A stretch of 64,000 bases of DNA, taken from Paracoccus solventivorans. Lineage in GTDB: Bacteria > Pseudomonadota > Alphaproteobacteria > Rhodobacterales > Rhodobacteraceae. Every line of letters begins with the position of its first letter. Within the stretch, counting starts at the first letter, position 1. A program made the position numbers and the translations under genes. This document shows positions 18,371-26,004 of the stretch, one piece after another. Where the stretch lies: the NCBI RefSeq assembly GCF_900142875.1, contig NZ_FRCK01000003.1, forward strand, positions 1 through 64,000, in the 5' to 3' direction. The notes under the pieces are model-generated. The model saw nothing but the letters and a program-made list of their open reading frames with translations, searched no databases and was not told the origin of the DNA.

Positions 18371-19362
18371 CCGAAACATTCCGCGCCCTGCTGATCGAGG
18401 ACCGCGACGGCAAGCCGGCGGCCGGCTTTCGCGACCTGACCGTCGACCAGCTGCCCGACCACGAGGTGTTGGTCGAGGTCGCCTATTCGACCCTGAACTA
18501 CAAGGACGGGCTGGCCATCACCGGCAAGGGCCGCATCGCGCGCCGCCTGCCGATGGTGGCGGGGATCGACCTTGCCGGCACGGTGGTCGAAAGCCGCTCG
18601 GACCGCTGGCGGCCGGGCGACAAGGTGATCGTGAACGGCTGGGGCCTGTCGGAAACCGAATGGGGCGGCTACAGCCGGTTCCAGCGCCTCAAGCCCGAAT
18701 GGCTGACCCGCCTGCCGCAGGGGTTTTCGCTGCAGGATGCCATGGCCATCGGCACCGCCGGCTATACCGCCGCGCTTTGCGTCGACGCGCTGGAGGACTG
18801 GGGCGCGATCCGGCCGGGCGGCGCCGAGGTGCTGGTGACGGGCGCGGCGGGCGGGGTCGGTTCGACCGCGGTCAGCCTGCTGTCGGCCAAGGGCTATACC
18901 GTCACCGCCGCCACCGGCCGCCCCGAGACGCATGATTATCTGGCCTGGCTGGGCGCCACGGGCTTCGTGGATCGCGCCACCTTGGCCGAAAAGGGCAGCC
19001 CGCTGCAAAAGGAACGCTGGGCGGGGGCGGTGGACAGCGTGGGGTCCACCACGCTGGCCAATGTGCTGGCGCAGACCAGTTACGGCGGCGCGGTGGCGGC
19101 CTGCGGGCTGGCGGGAGGGTTCGATCTTCCGGCGACGGTGATGCCGCATATTCTGCGCGGGGTGGCGCTCTTGGGGGTGGACAGCGTGATGGCGCCGCAG
19201 GCCAAGCGCGATCGGGCCTGGGCGACGCTGGCCGCGCATCTGGACAAGGCGCATCTGGACCGCATCGCCCGGGTCGAGCCGATGTCGGAACTGCCCGGGC
19301 TTGCGGCCGACATCGTGGCCGGGCGCATCCGCGGCCGGGTGGTCATCGACATCGCGGGATAG
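18367..19362 (+). CDS. acuI: Acryloyl-CoA reductase (NADPH), MDR family
   Basis: This 331-residue enzyme is a zinc-less medium-chain dehydrogenase/reductase that reduces toxic acryloyl-CoA to propionyl-CoA with NADPH. This step is used in 3-hydroxypropionate and DMSP/acrylate metabolism in Rhodobacterales. The visible AcuI signatures are YSTLNYKDGLAITGKG, VAGIDLAGTVVES, the NADPH-binding VTGAAGGVGSTAVSLL and the C-terminal GRIRGRVVIDI. Length and motif order match AcuI and YhdH proteins. It is coupled to the GntR gene by an ATGA overlap and followed immediately by a strong hairpin. The neighbouring acyl-CoA ligase that might feed it is broken. Confidence 0.93.
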   Translation: MTETFRALLIEDRDGKPAAGFRDLTVDQLPDHEVLVEVAYSTLNYKDGLAITGKGRIARRLPMVAGIDLAGTVVESRSDRWRPGDKVIVNGWGLSETEWGGYSRFQRLKPEWLTRLPQGFSLQDAMAIGTAGYTAALCVDALEDWGAIRPGGAEVLVTGAAGGVGSTAVSLLSAKGYTVTAATGRPETHDYLAWLGATGFVDRATLAEKGSPLQKERWAGAVDSVGSTTLANVLAQTSYGGAVAACGLAGGFDLPATVMPHILRGVALLGVDSVMAPQAKRDRAWATLAAHLDKAHLDRIARVEPMSELPGLAADIVAGRIRGRVVIDIAG

Positions 19363-19366
19363 GACC

Positions 19367-19402
19367 GGGGGATGGAACCGGGGCCGCCCGGTTCCATCCC
19401 CC
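19367..19402 (+). terminator. Strong hairpin after acuI
   Basis: A 15-bp perfect stem (GGGGGATGGAACCGG and its complement) with a six-base loop starts 4 bp after the acuI stop. A second GC-rich hairpin (GCCGGC...GCCGGC) follows. It lacks a long T tract but separates two convergent genes, so a bidirectional terminator is likely. Confidence 0.75.
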
Positions 19403-19499
19403 GCCGGCCTTTGCGCCGGCATTGTCTGTCACCGTCTCCCTGATACTCCGCCGACGGAGCGTCTGGGAACCGGGCCGGCAAGGGGGCCGGGCCTGCCCG

Positions 19500-20405
19500 T
19501 CAGGCCGGCGCCTGCGCCAGTTCCGCCGCACGCGCACGCAGCGCGAATTTCTGGATCTTGCCGGTCGAGGTCCTGGGCAGCGCCCCGAACACCACCCGCG
19601 CGGGCGATTTGTAGCCCGCCAGTCCCGCCCGGCAATGCGCGATCAGTGCGGCCTCGGTCAGCTCGTGGCCCTCGTGCAGCTCGACGAAGGCGCAAGGGGT
19701 CTCGCCCCATTTCTCGCTGGGCATGGCGACCACCGCGCAGATCGCGACCGCGGGGTGGCGGTAAAGCTGCTCCTCGATCTCGATCGACGAGATGTTCTCG
19801 CCCCCCGAGATGATGATGTCCTTGGAGCGGTCCTTGAGCTGCAGGTAGCCGTCGGGATGCATCACCGCCAGGTCGCCGGAATGGAACCAGCCGCCGGCAA
19901 AGGCCTCGGCGGTGGCCTCGGGGTTCTTCAGATACCCCTTCATCACGTTGTTGCCGCGGAACATCACCTCGCCCAGGGTGCGGCCGTCGGCGGGCACGGG
20001 CTGCATGGTGTCGGGGTCCATCACCGCCAGATCGTCCAGCGACAGGTAGCGCACCCCCTGCCGCGCCTTGCGGGCCGCCTGCTCCGGGGCGGGCAGCGCG
20101 TCCCAGGCGGGGTTCCATTCGCAGACCACCGCGGGGCCGTAGGTCTCGGTCAGGCCGTAAAGATGGGTGACGCTGAAACCGGCCTCGGCCATGGCGCGCA
20201 GCACGGTCTCGGGGGGCGGCGCGGCGGCGGTGTTGAACACCACCTGCTGCGGAAAGCTGCGCTTCTGCCCGGCGGGCGCGTTCAGCAGCGTCGTCATGAC
20301 CACGGGCGCGCCACACAGATGGGTGACGCCGTGGTCCGCGATGGCGTCGTAGATCGCTCCCGCCCGCACCCAGCGCAGGCACACCTGCGTGCCCGCCTGC
20401 ACCGG
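19500..20405 (-). pseudogene. Acyl-CoA synthetase (AMP-binding), N-terminus missing
   Basis: The frame carries the C-terminal 300 residues of an acyl-activating enzyme: the AMP-binding core YGLTETYGP, GEVMFRGNNVMKGYLKN, GWFHSGDLAV, KDRSKDIIISGGENIS, and the catalytic-lysine end PRTSTGKIQKF. Intact relatives have about 540 residues, so about 230-240 N-terminal residues, including the P-loop-like motif, are absent. Family sequence starts at about AGTQVCLRWVRAGAIYDAI. Upstream of it the DNA is the 3' end of the cysteine hydrolase gene, giving a sharp junction at about 20405. It was probably functionally linked to acuI before truncation. Confidence 0.85.
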
Positions 20406-20412
20406 CACCCGA

Positions 20413-20961
20413 TTACGGGGCCACGTAAGTGTCGGTATCCGTAATCTCGGCATAGGCGAAACCTAGCGCCGACATCATGGCGGTATGGACGGAGGCTGCC
20501 GGCACGGTGACGCCGTCATGTTCCAGATCGCGGGTTGCGCAGGCATCCTGAACCACGGTGGTCTTGTAGCCGAAGTCGCTGGCGGCGCGGGTGGTCGCGT
20601 CGATGCACATGTGGCTCATCGCGCCGACGACCACGACCTCTTCGATTCCGTCTCCATCGAGGATGTCCTTCAGGTCGGTCTTGAGGAAGGAGTTCGGATG
20701 GTTCTTGACCACGACCGTCTCGCCCTCGCGCGGGGCGACGACCGGATTGATCTCTGCGCCTGCGGAATCGGGGGTGAAGAACGGCGCATCCTGGCTGGGG
20801 AAGATGTGCTGGACGTGGATGACGCGGTCCCCCTTGTCGCGGGCGGCCTCGATCACCCGGGCCGCATTCGCCGAGGCCTTGTCGATGCCGACAAGCTCAT
20901 ACTTCCCGCCGGGAAAATAGTCGTTCTGGAGATCGACCACGACGATGGCGCGCTTGCTCAT
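20413..20961 (-). CDS. Isochorismatase-like cysteine hydrolase
   Basis: This 182-residue enzyme of the isochorismatase/nicotinamidase superfamily has its catalytic triad in place: Asp in VVVDLQNDY, Lys in VVKNHPNSF and nucleophilic Cys in GAMSHMCIDATTR. A cis-peptide VVVGAMSHMC region is also typical. The start is supported by AAAGGA 6 bp upstream. Members hydrolyse amides or vinyl ethers; the substrate cannot be predicted. It diverges from a GlxA-type regulator gene across 104 bp containing an inverted repeat, so that regulator probably controls it. Confidence 0.9.
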   Translation of the reverse strand: MSKRAIVVVDLQNDYFPGGKYELVGIDKASANAARVIEAARDKGDRVIHVQHIFPSQDAPFFTPDSAGAEINPVVAPREGETVVVKNHPNSFLKTDLKDILDGDGIEEVVVVGAMSHMCIDATTRAASDFGYKTTVVQDACATRDLEHDGVTVPAASVHTAMMSALGFAYAEITDTDTYVAP

Positions 20962-20999
20962 GGCTTGTCCTTTCTGCGGTTCAGATTGCGATGACTGGA

Positions 21000-21030
21000 C
21001 AATAGGGGGCGGTCTGATGCATGCCTATTG
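21000..21030. promoter_or_regulatory. Inverted repeat between cysteine hydrolase and GlxA-type regulator genes
   Basis: CAATAGG at 21000-21006 and CCTATTG at 21024-21030 form a perfect 7-bp inverted repeat with a 17-bp spacer. A further CAATAG occurs at 21053. The placement between the divergent genes fits an operator for the AraC/GlxA regulator. Confidence 0.45.
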
Positions 21031-21064
21031 GCGATATCGACATAATCAGGGGCAATAGCGACAA

Positions 21065-22042
21065 ATGACAGAACCCCAGGCTGCGGAAGTCGGACTCCTG
21101 CTCTATCCGGGGGTGCAGATGTCGGCGGTGCTGTCGATGACGGACCTCTTCACGATATCCAACCGGTTTGCGGCCCCGGGCGAAACGCAGCCCCCGAACC
21201 ACATCACCGTCAGCCACTGGCGCGTCGAACCGGAAGGCAGCCCGCCACAGCGGGTTTTTGCCACCGGCCCGTCCCACGATGCCGGACCTGACGTCCTGAT
21301 CCTGCCGCCCAGCCTGGGCGGGCCCGCAACGGCGAACATCGCCGCGCCTTGGCTGGACTGGCTGCGGGCCCGCCATGACGCCGGCGGCATTCTTGCTTCC
21401 GTCTGTGCCGGCGCCTTCCTGCTGGCCGAAACGGGGCTGCTGGACGGCCGGCCCGCGACGACGCACTGGATTCTGGAAGACCAGTTCCGCGCCCGCTTCC
21501 CGCGCGTGCCGGTCGACGTGGACCGGCTGCTGATCGATGGCGGCCAGATCCTGACGGCGGGCGGGCTGATGTCCTGGACCGATCTGTGCCTGCGGCTGCT
21601 GGAACGCCTGCGCGGTGCCGAGGTGATGACCCAGACCGCGCGCTTCCTGCTGGTCGACCCGCCGGGGCGCGAGCAGCGCTATTACAGCCTGTTCTCGCCC
21701 TGCATGAGCCATGGCGACGCCGCCATCCTCGACGTCCAGCGCTGGCTGCAGGAGACCGAGGCGAAGGATGTTTCACTGGAAACGTTGGCGGCGAGGGCAG
21801 GTCTGGAACGCCGCACCTTCCTGCGCCGCTTCCGCAGGGCGACCGGGATGACGACCTCGGAATACGGGCAGCGGCTGCGCGTCAGCAAGGCCTGCGAGTT
21901 GCTCCAGTTCAGCGCGCTTACGATCGAGCAGATCGCGTGGAGGGTCGGCTACGGCGATGCAGGAGCCTTCCGCAAGATATTCGCCCGCTTCATCGGGCTG
22001 ACGCCGGGCGAATACCGGCAGCGCTTCGGCATTGCGTCCTGA
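21065..22042 (+). CDS. GlxA-type AraC-family transcriptional regulator
   Basis: This gene encodes 325 residues. The N-terminal DJ-1/PfpI-like domain (about 1-190) keeps the nucleophile elbow ASVCAGAFLLAETGLL with its cysteine. The C-terminal AraC double helix-turn-helix (about 225-320) has LETLAARAGLERRTFLRRFRRATG and IEQIAWRVGYGDAGAFRKIF. Such regulators usually activate an adjacent operon in response to a small nitrogenous compound. Divergence from the cysteine hydrolase and the shared inverted repeat suggest that gene is the target. Confidence 0.92.
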   Translation: MTEPQAAEVGLLLYPGVQMSAVLSMTDLFTISNRFAAPGETQPPNHITVSHWRVEPEGSPPQRVFATGPSHDAGPDVLILPPSLGGPATANIAAPWLDWLRARHDAGGILASVCAGAFLLAETGLLDGRPATTHWILEDQFRARFPRVPVDVDRLLIDGGQILTAGGLMSWTDLCLRLLERLRGAEVMTQTARFLLVDPPGREQRYYSLFSPCMSHGDAAILDVQRWLQETEAKDVSLETLAARAGLERRTFLRRFRRATGMTTSEYGQRLRVSKACELLQFSALTIEQIAWRVGYGDAGAFRKIFARFIGLTPGEYRQRFGIAS

Positions 22043-22274
22043 CCTGCGGCGGCGCAGACGAACTGCTGCTCACGCCCCTGACAGTATCCCTACCCGAGAG
22101 AAACGGGCTGATCCCGCTGGTGCCGAAGTCGATGAAATCACAGAGGGACCGGATGCAGGTTTCCTCAAGCCGGCGGATATCCATGGCCCGCCCCCGCGGC
22201 CTGCTCTTGCTTCGGCGGCGTCGACACCCTCTGCGACTCCAGGGGCAACCGTCGCCCGGCAGAAACCCATTGCT
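22043..22274. other. Gene-free convergent gap
   Basis: About 230 bases lie between two convergent stops. Short frames on both strands have no recognisable product and I see no clear hairpin. It marks the left border of the Dsb/L,D-transpeptidase block. Confidence 0.35.
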
Positions 22275-22913
22275 CTACGAGCTGCGGCGCACCTGCGCGA
22301 TCATGCCGCGAAGTTCGTCCAGCGATTGCCTGCCGAAAGCGCCGAACTCCCCGGCAATGAAGGTGGGCGTGCCGGCCAGCCCCATGTTTTCGGCCAGAAT
22401 CCACGAATGCTCGATCTGGCGGGCGATCACGATGTCATCCATGTCCTTGCGCAGGCGGTCCATGTCCAACCCGGCCGCCTCTGCGACGGGAAGGGCGCTT
22501 TTGTCGTCGGCCTGGCCCTCGATGCCCATCAGGCCGGTGTGAAACTGCCAGAACTTTCCCTGCCGCAACGACGCCAGCGAGGCGCGGGCGCTGTAAAGCG
22601 ACCCCGCCCCGAAGACCGGCCATTCCCTCAGCACGACGCGCAATTGCGGGTCCTCTGAGATCAACTGGTGGATGTCGGCAACCATGACGCGGCAATAGGG
22701 GCAGTTGTAGTCGAAAAACTCGGTCAGCGTGACGTCCCCCGAGGCATTGCCCAGGACGGCGCCAAGCTGTTCCTGTTCCAGATCCTGCCGCAAATCCGCC
22801 GGCATCGGATTGTCCTGCGCCTGCGCGGGGATGCCGCTGGCCGACAAAGCGCCGGCAGCGATGCCGATCTGCAGGAACCGCCTGCGGTCGGAGGTGAAGA
22901 TGCTGTCTGCCAT
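22275..22913 (-). CDS. DsbA-like periplasmic thiol-disulfide oxidoreductase (first copy)
   Basis: This gene encodes 212 residues. An N-terminal twin-arginine-type signal (SDRRRFLQIG, hydrophobic stretch, AQAQ) exports it. The thioredoxin fold carries the active site CPYC (Cys71/Cys74) in TLTEFFDYNCPYC and the cis-proline loop GTPTF. The layout matches DsbA/ScsC/BdbD-type proteins such as Com1. The start is supported by AAAGGA. It diverges from an L,D-transpeptidase gene, and its upstream region carries its own CTTAAC-N5-CTTAAG site, so I infer control by the nearby two-component system. Confidence 0.92.
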   Translation of the reverse strand: MADSIFTSDRRRFLQIGIAAGALSASGIPAQAQDNPMPADLRQDLEQEQLGAVLGNASGDVTLTEFFDYNCPYCRVMVADIHQLISEDPQLRVVLREWPVFGAGSLYSARASLASLRQGKFWQFHTGLMGIEGQADDKSALPVAEAAGLDMDRLRKDMDDIVIARQIEHSWILAENMGLAGTPTFIAGEFGAFGRQSLDELRGMIAQVRRSS

Positions 22914-22956
22914 GGGCTGTCCTTTCGAATCTGCCGTGCATGGCTAGGTGTCGCGG

Positions 22957-22973
22957 CTTAACCCAGTCTTAAG
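22957..22973 (-). promoter_or_regulatory. Direct-repeat operator upstream of the first dsbA-like gene
   Basis: CTTAAC-CCAGT-CTTAAG on the plus strand reads CTTAAG-ACTGG-GTTAAG in the direction of the dsbA-like gene. This is the CTTAAG-N5-CTTAAG pattern bound by PmrA/QseB-class response regulators. CTAGCC lies exactly 9 bp downstream (22947-22942) as a possible -10, the same spacing as before dsbD. Confidence 0.7.
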
Positions 22974-23003
22974 AGGGGCGGTCGCTGCCTGGCCCGTGCC
23001 GCC

Positions 23004-23020
23004 CTTAAGCTGGGCTTAAG
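23004..23020 (+). promoter_or_regulatory. Direct-repeat operator upstream of the first L,D-transpeptidase gene
   Basis: The 17-base sequence CTTAAGCTGGGCTTAAG is identical to the site before dsbD, 3 kb away. It is a perfect CTTAAG-N5-CTTAAG direct repeat, 54 bp before the transpeptidase start. Together with the site at 22957 it gives each divergent gene one operator. Confidence 0.75.
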
Positions 23021-23074
23021 CTTGGCCGGCCATCGGGATGGGCGCTTTGCCCATGAACGACTGGAGCATGAGAC

Positions 23075-23767
23075 ATGGACCGACCTTGCCCTCCACCCCC
23101 CTGCGGCCCTGCGAGCGATTTCTCGGGCAGTGCAAGTCGGCGGGTTTTTCTGGGCGGATTGCTGGCCTGCGGCGTCGCCTTGCCAAGGCTCGCGACCGCG
23201 CAGGCGATCGACCCGACCACGGGACAGGCCGTTTACGGCACGGCCGCCGCGGGGCAGGCGCCGGACATGGGGCTTTATCAGCTTGACCCTGCGCAGGACG
23301 CGAAACGCAACATATCCGCGTTCCGCAACCGCCATTGGAACGATTTCTATCCGTCGCTCGGCAAGGGCGTGATCCTGGCGGACATCAACTCGCGCGCCCT
23401 GCATTTCTGGTCCGGCGACGAAAGCACCTATCTGGTTTTCCCCTCATCCATCCCGGTTTCGGAGGAGCTGACCAAGCGCGGCAGGACCGAAGTGGTGCGC
23501 AAGGCGGAACGCCCGTCGTGGACGCCGACCCCCAGCATGCGGGAACGCGATCCGACATTGCCGCAGCGGGTCGAGGGCGGGGCCGAGGACAACCCCCTGG
23601 GCGTCTATGCGCTTTACCTGTCCTGGCCCGCCTATCTGATCCACGGCACGCATGACACCCGCAAGATCGGCCGCAAGTCGTCCAGCGGCTGCTATGGGCT
23701 TTACAACGAACATATCGCCCGGCTCTACCCGCTGGTCGAGATCGGCACCCAGGTGGCGATCTTCTGA
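23075..23767 (+). CDS. YkuD-type L,D-transpeptidase (first copy)
   Basis: This gene encodes 230 residues. A twin-arginine-like signal (SASRRVFLGGLLACGVALPRLATAQA) sends it to the periplasm, where such enzymes form 3-3 peptidoglycan cross-links or attach proteins to the wall. The catalytic domain has YLIHGTHD (His190) and SSSGCYGLYN with the nucleophile Cys206. The canonical motif is S/T-X-G-C-X-R; here the Arg is replaced by Gly, which is unusual. NPLGVYALYL is the expected strand before the active site. GGAG precedes the chosen ATG. It diverges from a dsbA-like gene and carries the same operator type. Confidence 0.9.
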   Translation: MDRPCPPPPCGPASDFSGSASRRVFLGGLLACGVALPRLATAQAIDPTTGQAVYGTAAAGQAPDMGLYQLDPAQDAKRNISAFRNRHWNDFYPSLGKGVILADINSRALHFWSGDESTYLVFPSSIPVSEELTKRGRTEVVRKAERPSWTPTPSMRERDPTLPQRVEGGAEDNPLGVYALYLSWPAYLIHGTHDTRKIGRKSSSGCYGLYNEHIARLYPLVEIGTQVAIF

Positions 23768-23865
23768 TCCCGTGCCTCGCCTGCACGAGCGCGGCCAAGC
23801 ACCGGGATGGAGGCCGCGGCGCAGCGGGCAGGCAGGCGAGCTGAAGTGCGCCTGAACGCTGCGTG

Positions 23866-25239
23866 TCACGGGGGCGCAGGGCGGGGCGCATCGGGCAGGA
23901 TCAGTTCGGCCTGCTCGCCGCCGCCGGCGCGGGGGTTCAGCCGCAGTTCTCCGCCCATCGCCTGAACGGCCGAGGCAACGATGGACAGCCCCAGCCCGCT
24001 GCCGCCGCCCGAAGGGTTGGCCGCGCCGCGATAGAAACGGTCGGTGACATGGGGGCGGTCGGTCCGGGCGATGCCGGGGCCGCGGTCCAGCACGCTGAAG
24101 CGGACCGTCTCGCCCTCCTGCGCCAGCCGCGCCTCGACCGTGCTGCCGCGCGGCGAGGCGAGGATCGCGTTTTCCAGCAGGTTGCGCAGCGCCGGTGCCA
24201 GCAGCGCGGCGTGCGGGGTGCGCCATTCGGTCAAACCGGTGTCCAGTTCCACGGCGATGCCGCGCACCTGCGCCAGCCCGGCCAGATCGTCCGCGACATC
24301 GGCAAGAATGCGGGCGCCGTCCTGCGCCGGGGCGTCGGCCTGGACGGGGTTTTCAACGGCGGTCATGTCCAGAAGCTGGCGCACCATGCGGTCGGTGCGA
24401 TCCACCCCCTGCGCGATCTGCGCCAGCGCGCGGTCGCGCGTCGCGCCCTCGGGGGCCAGCGTTGCGATCTGGGCCTGCGTCTTCAGCCCGGCCAGCGGGG
24501 TCTTGAGCTCATGCGCGGCAAAGGCGGTAAAGCTACGCTCGCGTTCGCGCAAACCCTCGACGCGGTGGAACAGCCCGTTCAGCGCCTCGATCATCGGGCG
24601 CAGCTCGGACGTGGCGCGGGTCTCGGGCAGGGGGCTGAGATCGGTCGCCGGCCGGCGCGACAGGGCCGCGGCCAGCCGGTCCAGCGGCTCGAGCCCGCGC
24701 CGCACCGCTAGCCAGATCAGCGCCGCCAGCAGCGGCAGGATCAGCACCGCCGGGGCCAGAAGGCCCATCACCACGCCATGCACCAGCCGGTCGCGCATCG
24801 CCAACGCATCGCCGACCATGACGCGTATGCCCAGTTCGGGATCGACATGGGTATAGACGCGCCAGGTTTCGCCCTCGACCTCGCGGTCGGTAAAGCCGGC
24901 CTGATCGGCAAGCCGTCCCCGCGGCGCCCCCGAGGATTCGCTTTTCAGCTGCCCGTCGAAACCCCAGACCTGGCAGACCAGCTGCCGGGTAAAATCATGC
25001 GGGCCGCTGTCGGGCAGCGCCGGGGCCTGGTCGACCAGCGAGGCCGCATCGGGGCCGGCGATGCCGCCGCCCCGCCGGATCAGCGAAGCCACCATCTGCG
25101 CCGATTCCTGCAAGCGCCGGTCCAGCACATAGCCGACTTCGGTCCGGGTCGAATGCTGGATCCAGCCCATCGCCGACAGCCAGATCGCGCCGGTCGCCAG
25201 CAGCAGGATGGCAAACAGGCGGGTGCGGATCGAGCTCAT
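23866..25239 (-). CDS. Sensor histidine kinase, QseC/DsbS-like
   Basis: This gene encodes 457 residues. Two transmembrane helices (about 8-27 and 154-179) flank a periplasmic domain of about 125 residues containing the only cysteine of the protein, Cys89, in RQLVCQVWGFDG. Then come HAMP, the H-box AAHELKTPLAG (His244) and the ATPase motifs NLLENAILASP, DRGPGI and GSGLGLSIV. The start overlaps the stop of the response regulator gene (ATGA). The arrangement with dsbD matches my recollection of P. aeruginosa DsbS, a copper-binding sensor that uses one periplasmic cysteine; Cys89 is the obvious candidate here. Confidence 0.93.
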   Translation of the reverse strand: MSSIRTRLFAILLLATGAIWLSAMGWIQHSTRTEVGYVLDRRLQESAQMVASLIRRGGGIAGPDAASLVDQAPALPDSGPHDFTRQLVCQVWGFDGQLKSESSGAPRGRLADQAGFTDREVEGETWRVYTHVDPELGIRVMVGDALAMRDRLVHGVVMGLLAPAVLILPLLAALIWLAVRRGLEPLDRLAAALSRRPATDLSPLPETRATSELRPMIEALNGLFHRVEGLRERERSFTAFAAHELKTPLAGLKTQAQIATLAPEGATRDRALAQIAQGVDRTDRMVRQLLDMTAVENPVQADAPAQDGARILADVADDLAGLAQVRGIAVELDTGLTEWRTPHAALLAPALRNLLENAILASPRGSTVEARLAQEGETVRFSVLDRGPGIARTDRPHVTDRFYRGAANPSGGGSGLGLSIVASAVQAMGGELRLNPRAGGGEQAELILPDAPRPAPP

Positions 25240-25916
25240 GGTTGCGCGTCCCTGCCGTCGGGGGCGGCCAGCCGATAGCCTGCGCCGCGGATGGTCTGGA
25301 TGAAGCCGGCGCCCAGCTTGGCGCGCAGCTTGTGGATATGGACCTCGACCGTGTTGCTTTCGACCTCTTCCTGCCAGCCGTAAAGCCGCTCTTCCAGCGT
25401 GGGTTTGGCGATGATGGCGCCCGGGCGCTCGATCAGCGCCTGCAAGACGGCGAATTCGCGGCGCGAGAATGCGATCTCGCAGCCGTCTTTCGTTCCGCAC
25501 ATCCGGGCCGGGTCCAGCCGCAGTCCGTTCCAGTCGATCACGGCCGAGGCCCGCCCCTCGTGCCGGCGCAGCATGGCGCGGGTGCGGGCGGCCAGCTCGG
25601 CCAGGTCGAAGGGCTTGCCCAGATAATCGTCCGCCCCCGCGTCCAGCCCCTGCACCCGGTCGCGTATCTGGTCGCGGGCCGTCAGCAGCAGGATCGGAAG
25701 CCGCGATCCCGCGGCCCGCAATTCGGCCAGCAGTTCCAGCCCCGAGCCGTCGGGCAGCATGATGTCCAGCACCACCCCGGCAAAGTCGGCATCCTGCAGC
25801 GCCGCGCGGGCATCCCCGAGCGTGCCCACCGCATCCGCCGTGAACCCCGACAGCCCCAGACCGACGCAAAGCCCGTCCGACAGGACCGGGTCGTCCTCGA
25901 CAATCAGCAAGCGCAT
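25236..25916 (-). CDS. Response regulator, OmpR/QseB class
   Basis: This gene encodes 226 residues. The receiver domain has the acidic pair EDD (7-9), phospho-acceptor Asp51 in VVLDIMLPDGSG, and the Lys of DDYLGKPFD. The C-terminal winged helix has SRREFAVLQALIERPG and VEVHIHKLRAKLG. AAGGGGACTTC precedes the start. QseB/PmrA-class regulators bind CTTAAG-N5-CTTAAG repeats, and three such sites occur in the two divergent promoter regions of this block, one of them just upstream of this gene. That is strong internal evidence for its targets and for autoregulation. Confidence 0.94.
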   Translation of the reverse strand: MRLLIVEDDPVLSDGLCVGLGLSGFTADAVGTLGDARAALQDADFAGVVLDIMLPDGSGLELLAELRAAGSRLPILLLTARDQIRDRVQGLDAGADDYLGKPFDLAELAARTRAMLRRHEGRASAVIDWNGLRLDPARMCGTKDGCEIAFSRREFAVLQALIERPGAIIAKPTLEERLYGWQEEVESNTVEVHIHKLRAKLGAGFIQTIRGAGYRLAAPDGRDAQP

Positions 25917-25964
25917 GAAGTCCCCTTGTCGCGATCCGCTGCGATCACGTCTACGTCGGCGCAG

Positions 25965-25981
25965 CTTAAGCTGGGCTTAAG
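25965..25981 (+). promoter_or_regulatory. Direct-repeat operator between response regulator gene and dsbD
   Basis: CTTAAGCTGGGCTTAAG is identical to the site at 23004-23020. CTAGCC at 25991-25996 follows after 9 bp, as upstream of the dsbA-like gene. If CTAGCC acts as the -10, transcription would start at about 26003, almost on the dsbD ATG, so the message may be leaderless. Confidence 0.75.
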
Positions 25982-26004
25982 GTCGCGTCTCTAGCCCGGC
26001 CGGC

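Noticed and set aside
25240..25869. 210-codon N-terminal extension of the histidine kinase
   Set aside because: The extension is the response-regulator gene read in another frame. The kinase starts at 25239 with a membrane helix and overlaps the regulator stop.
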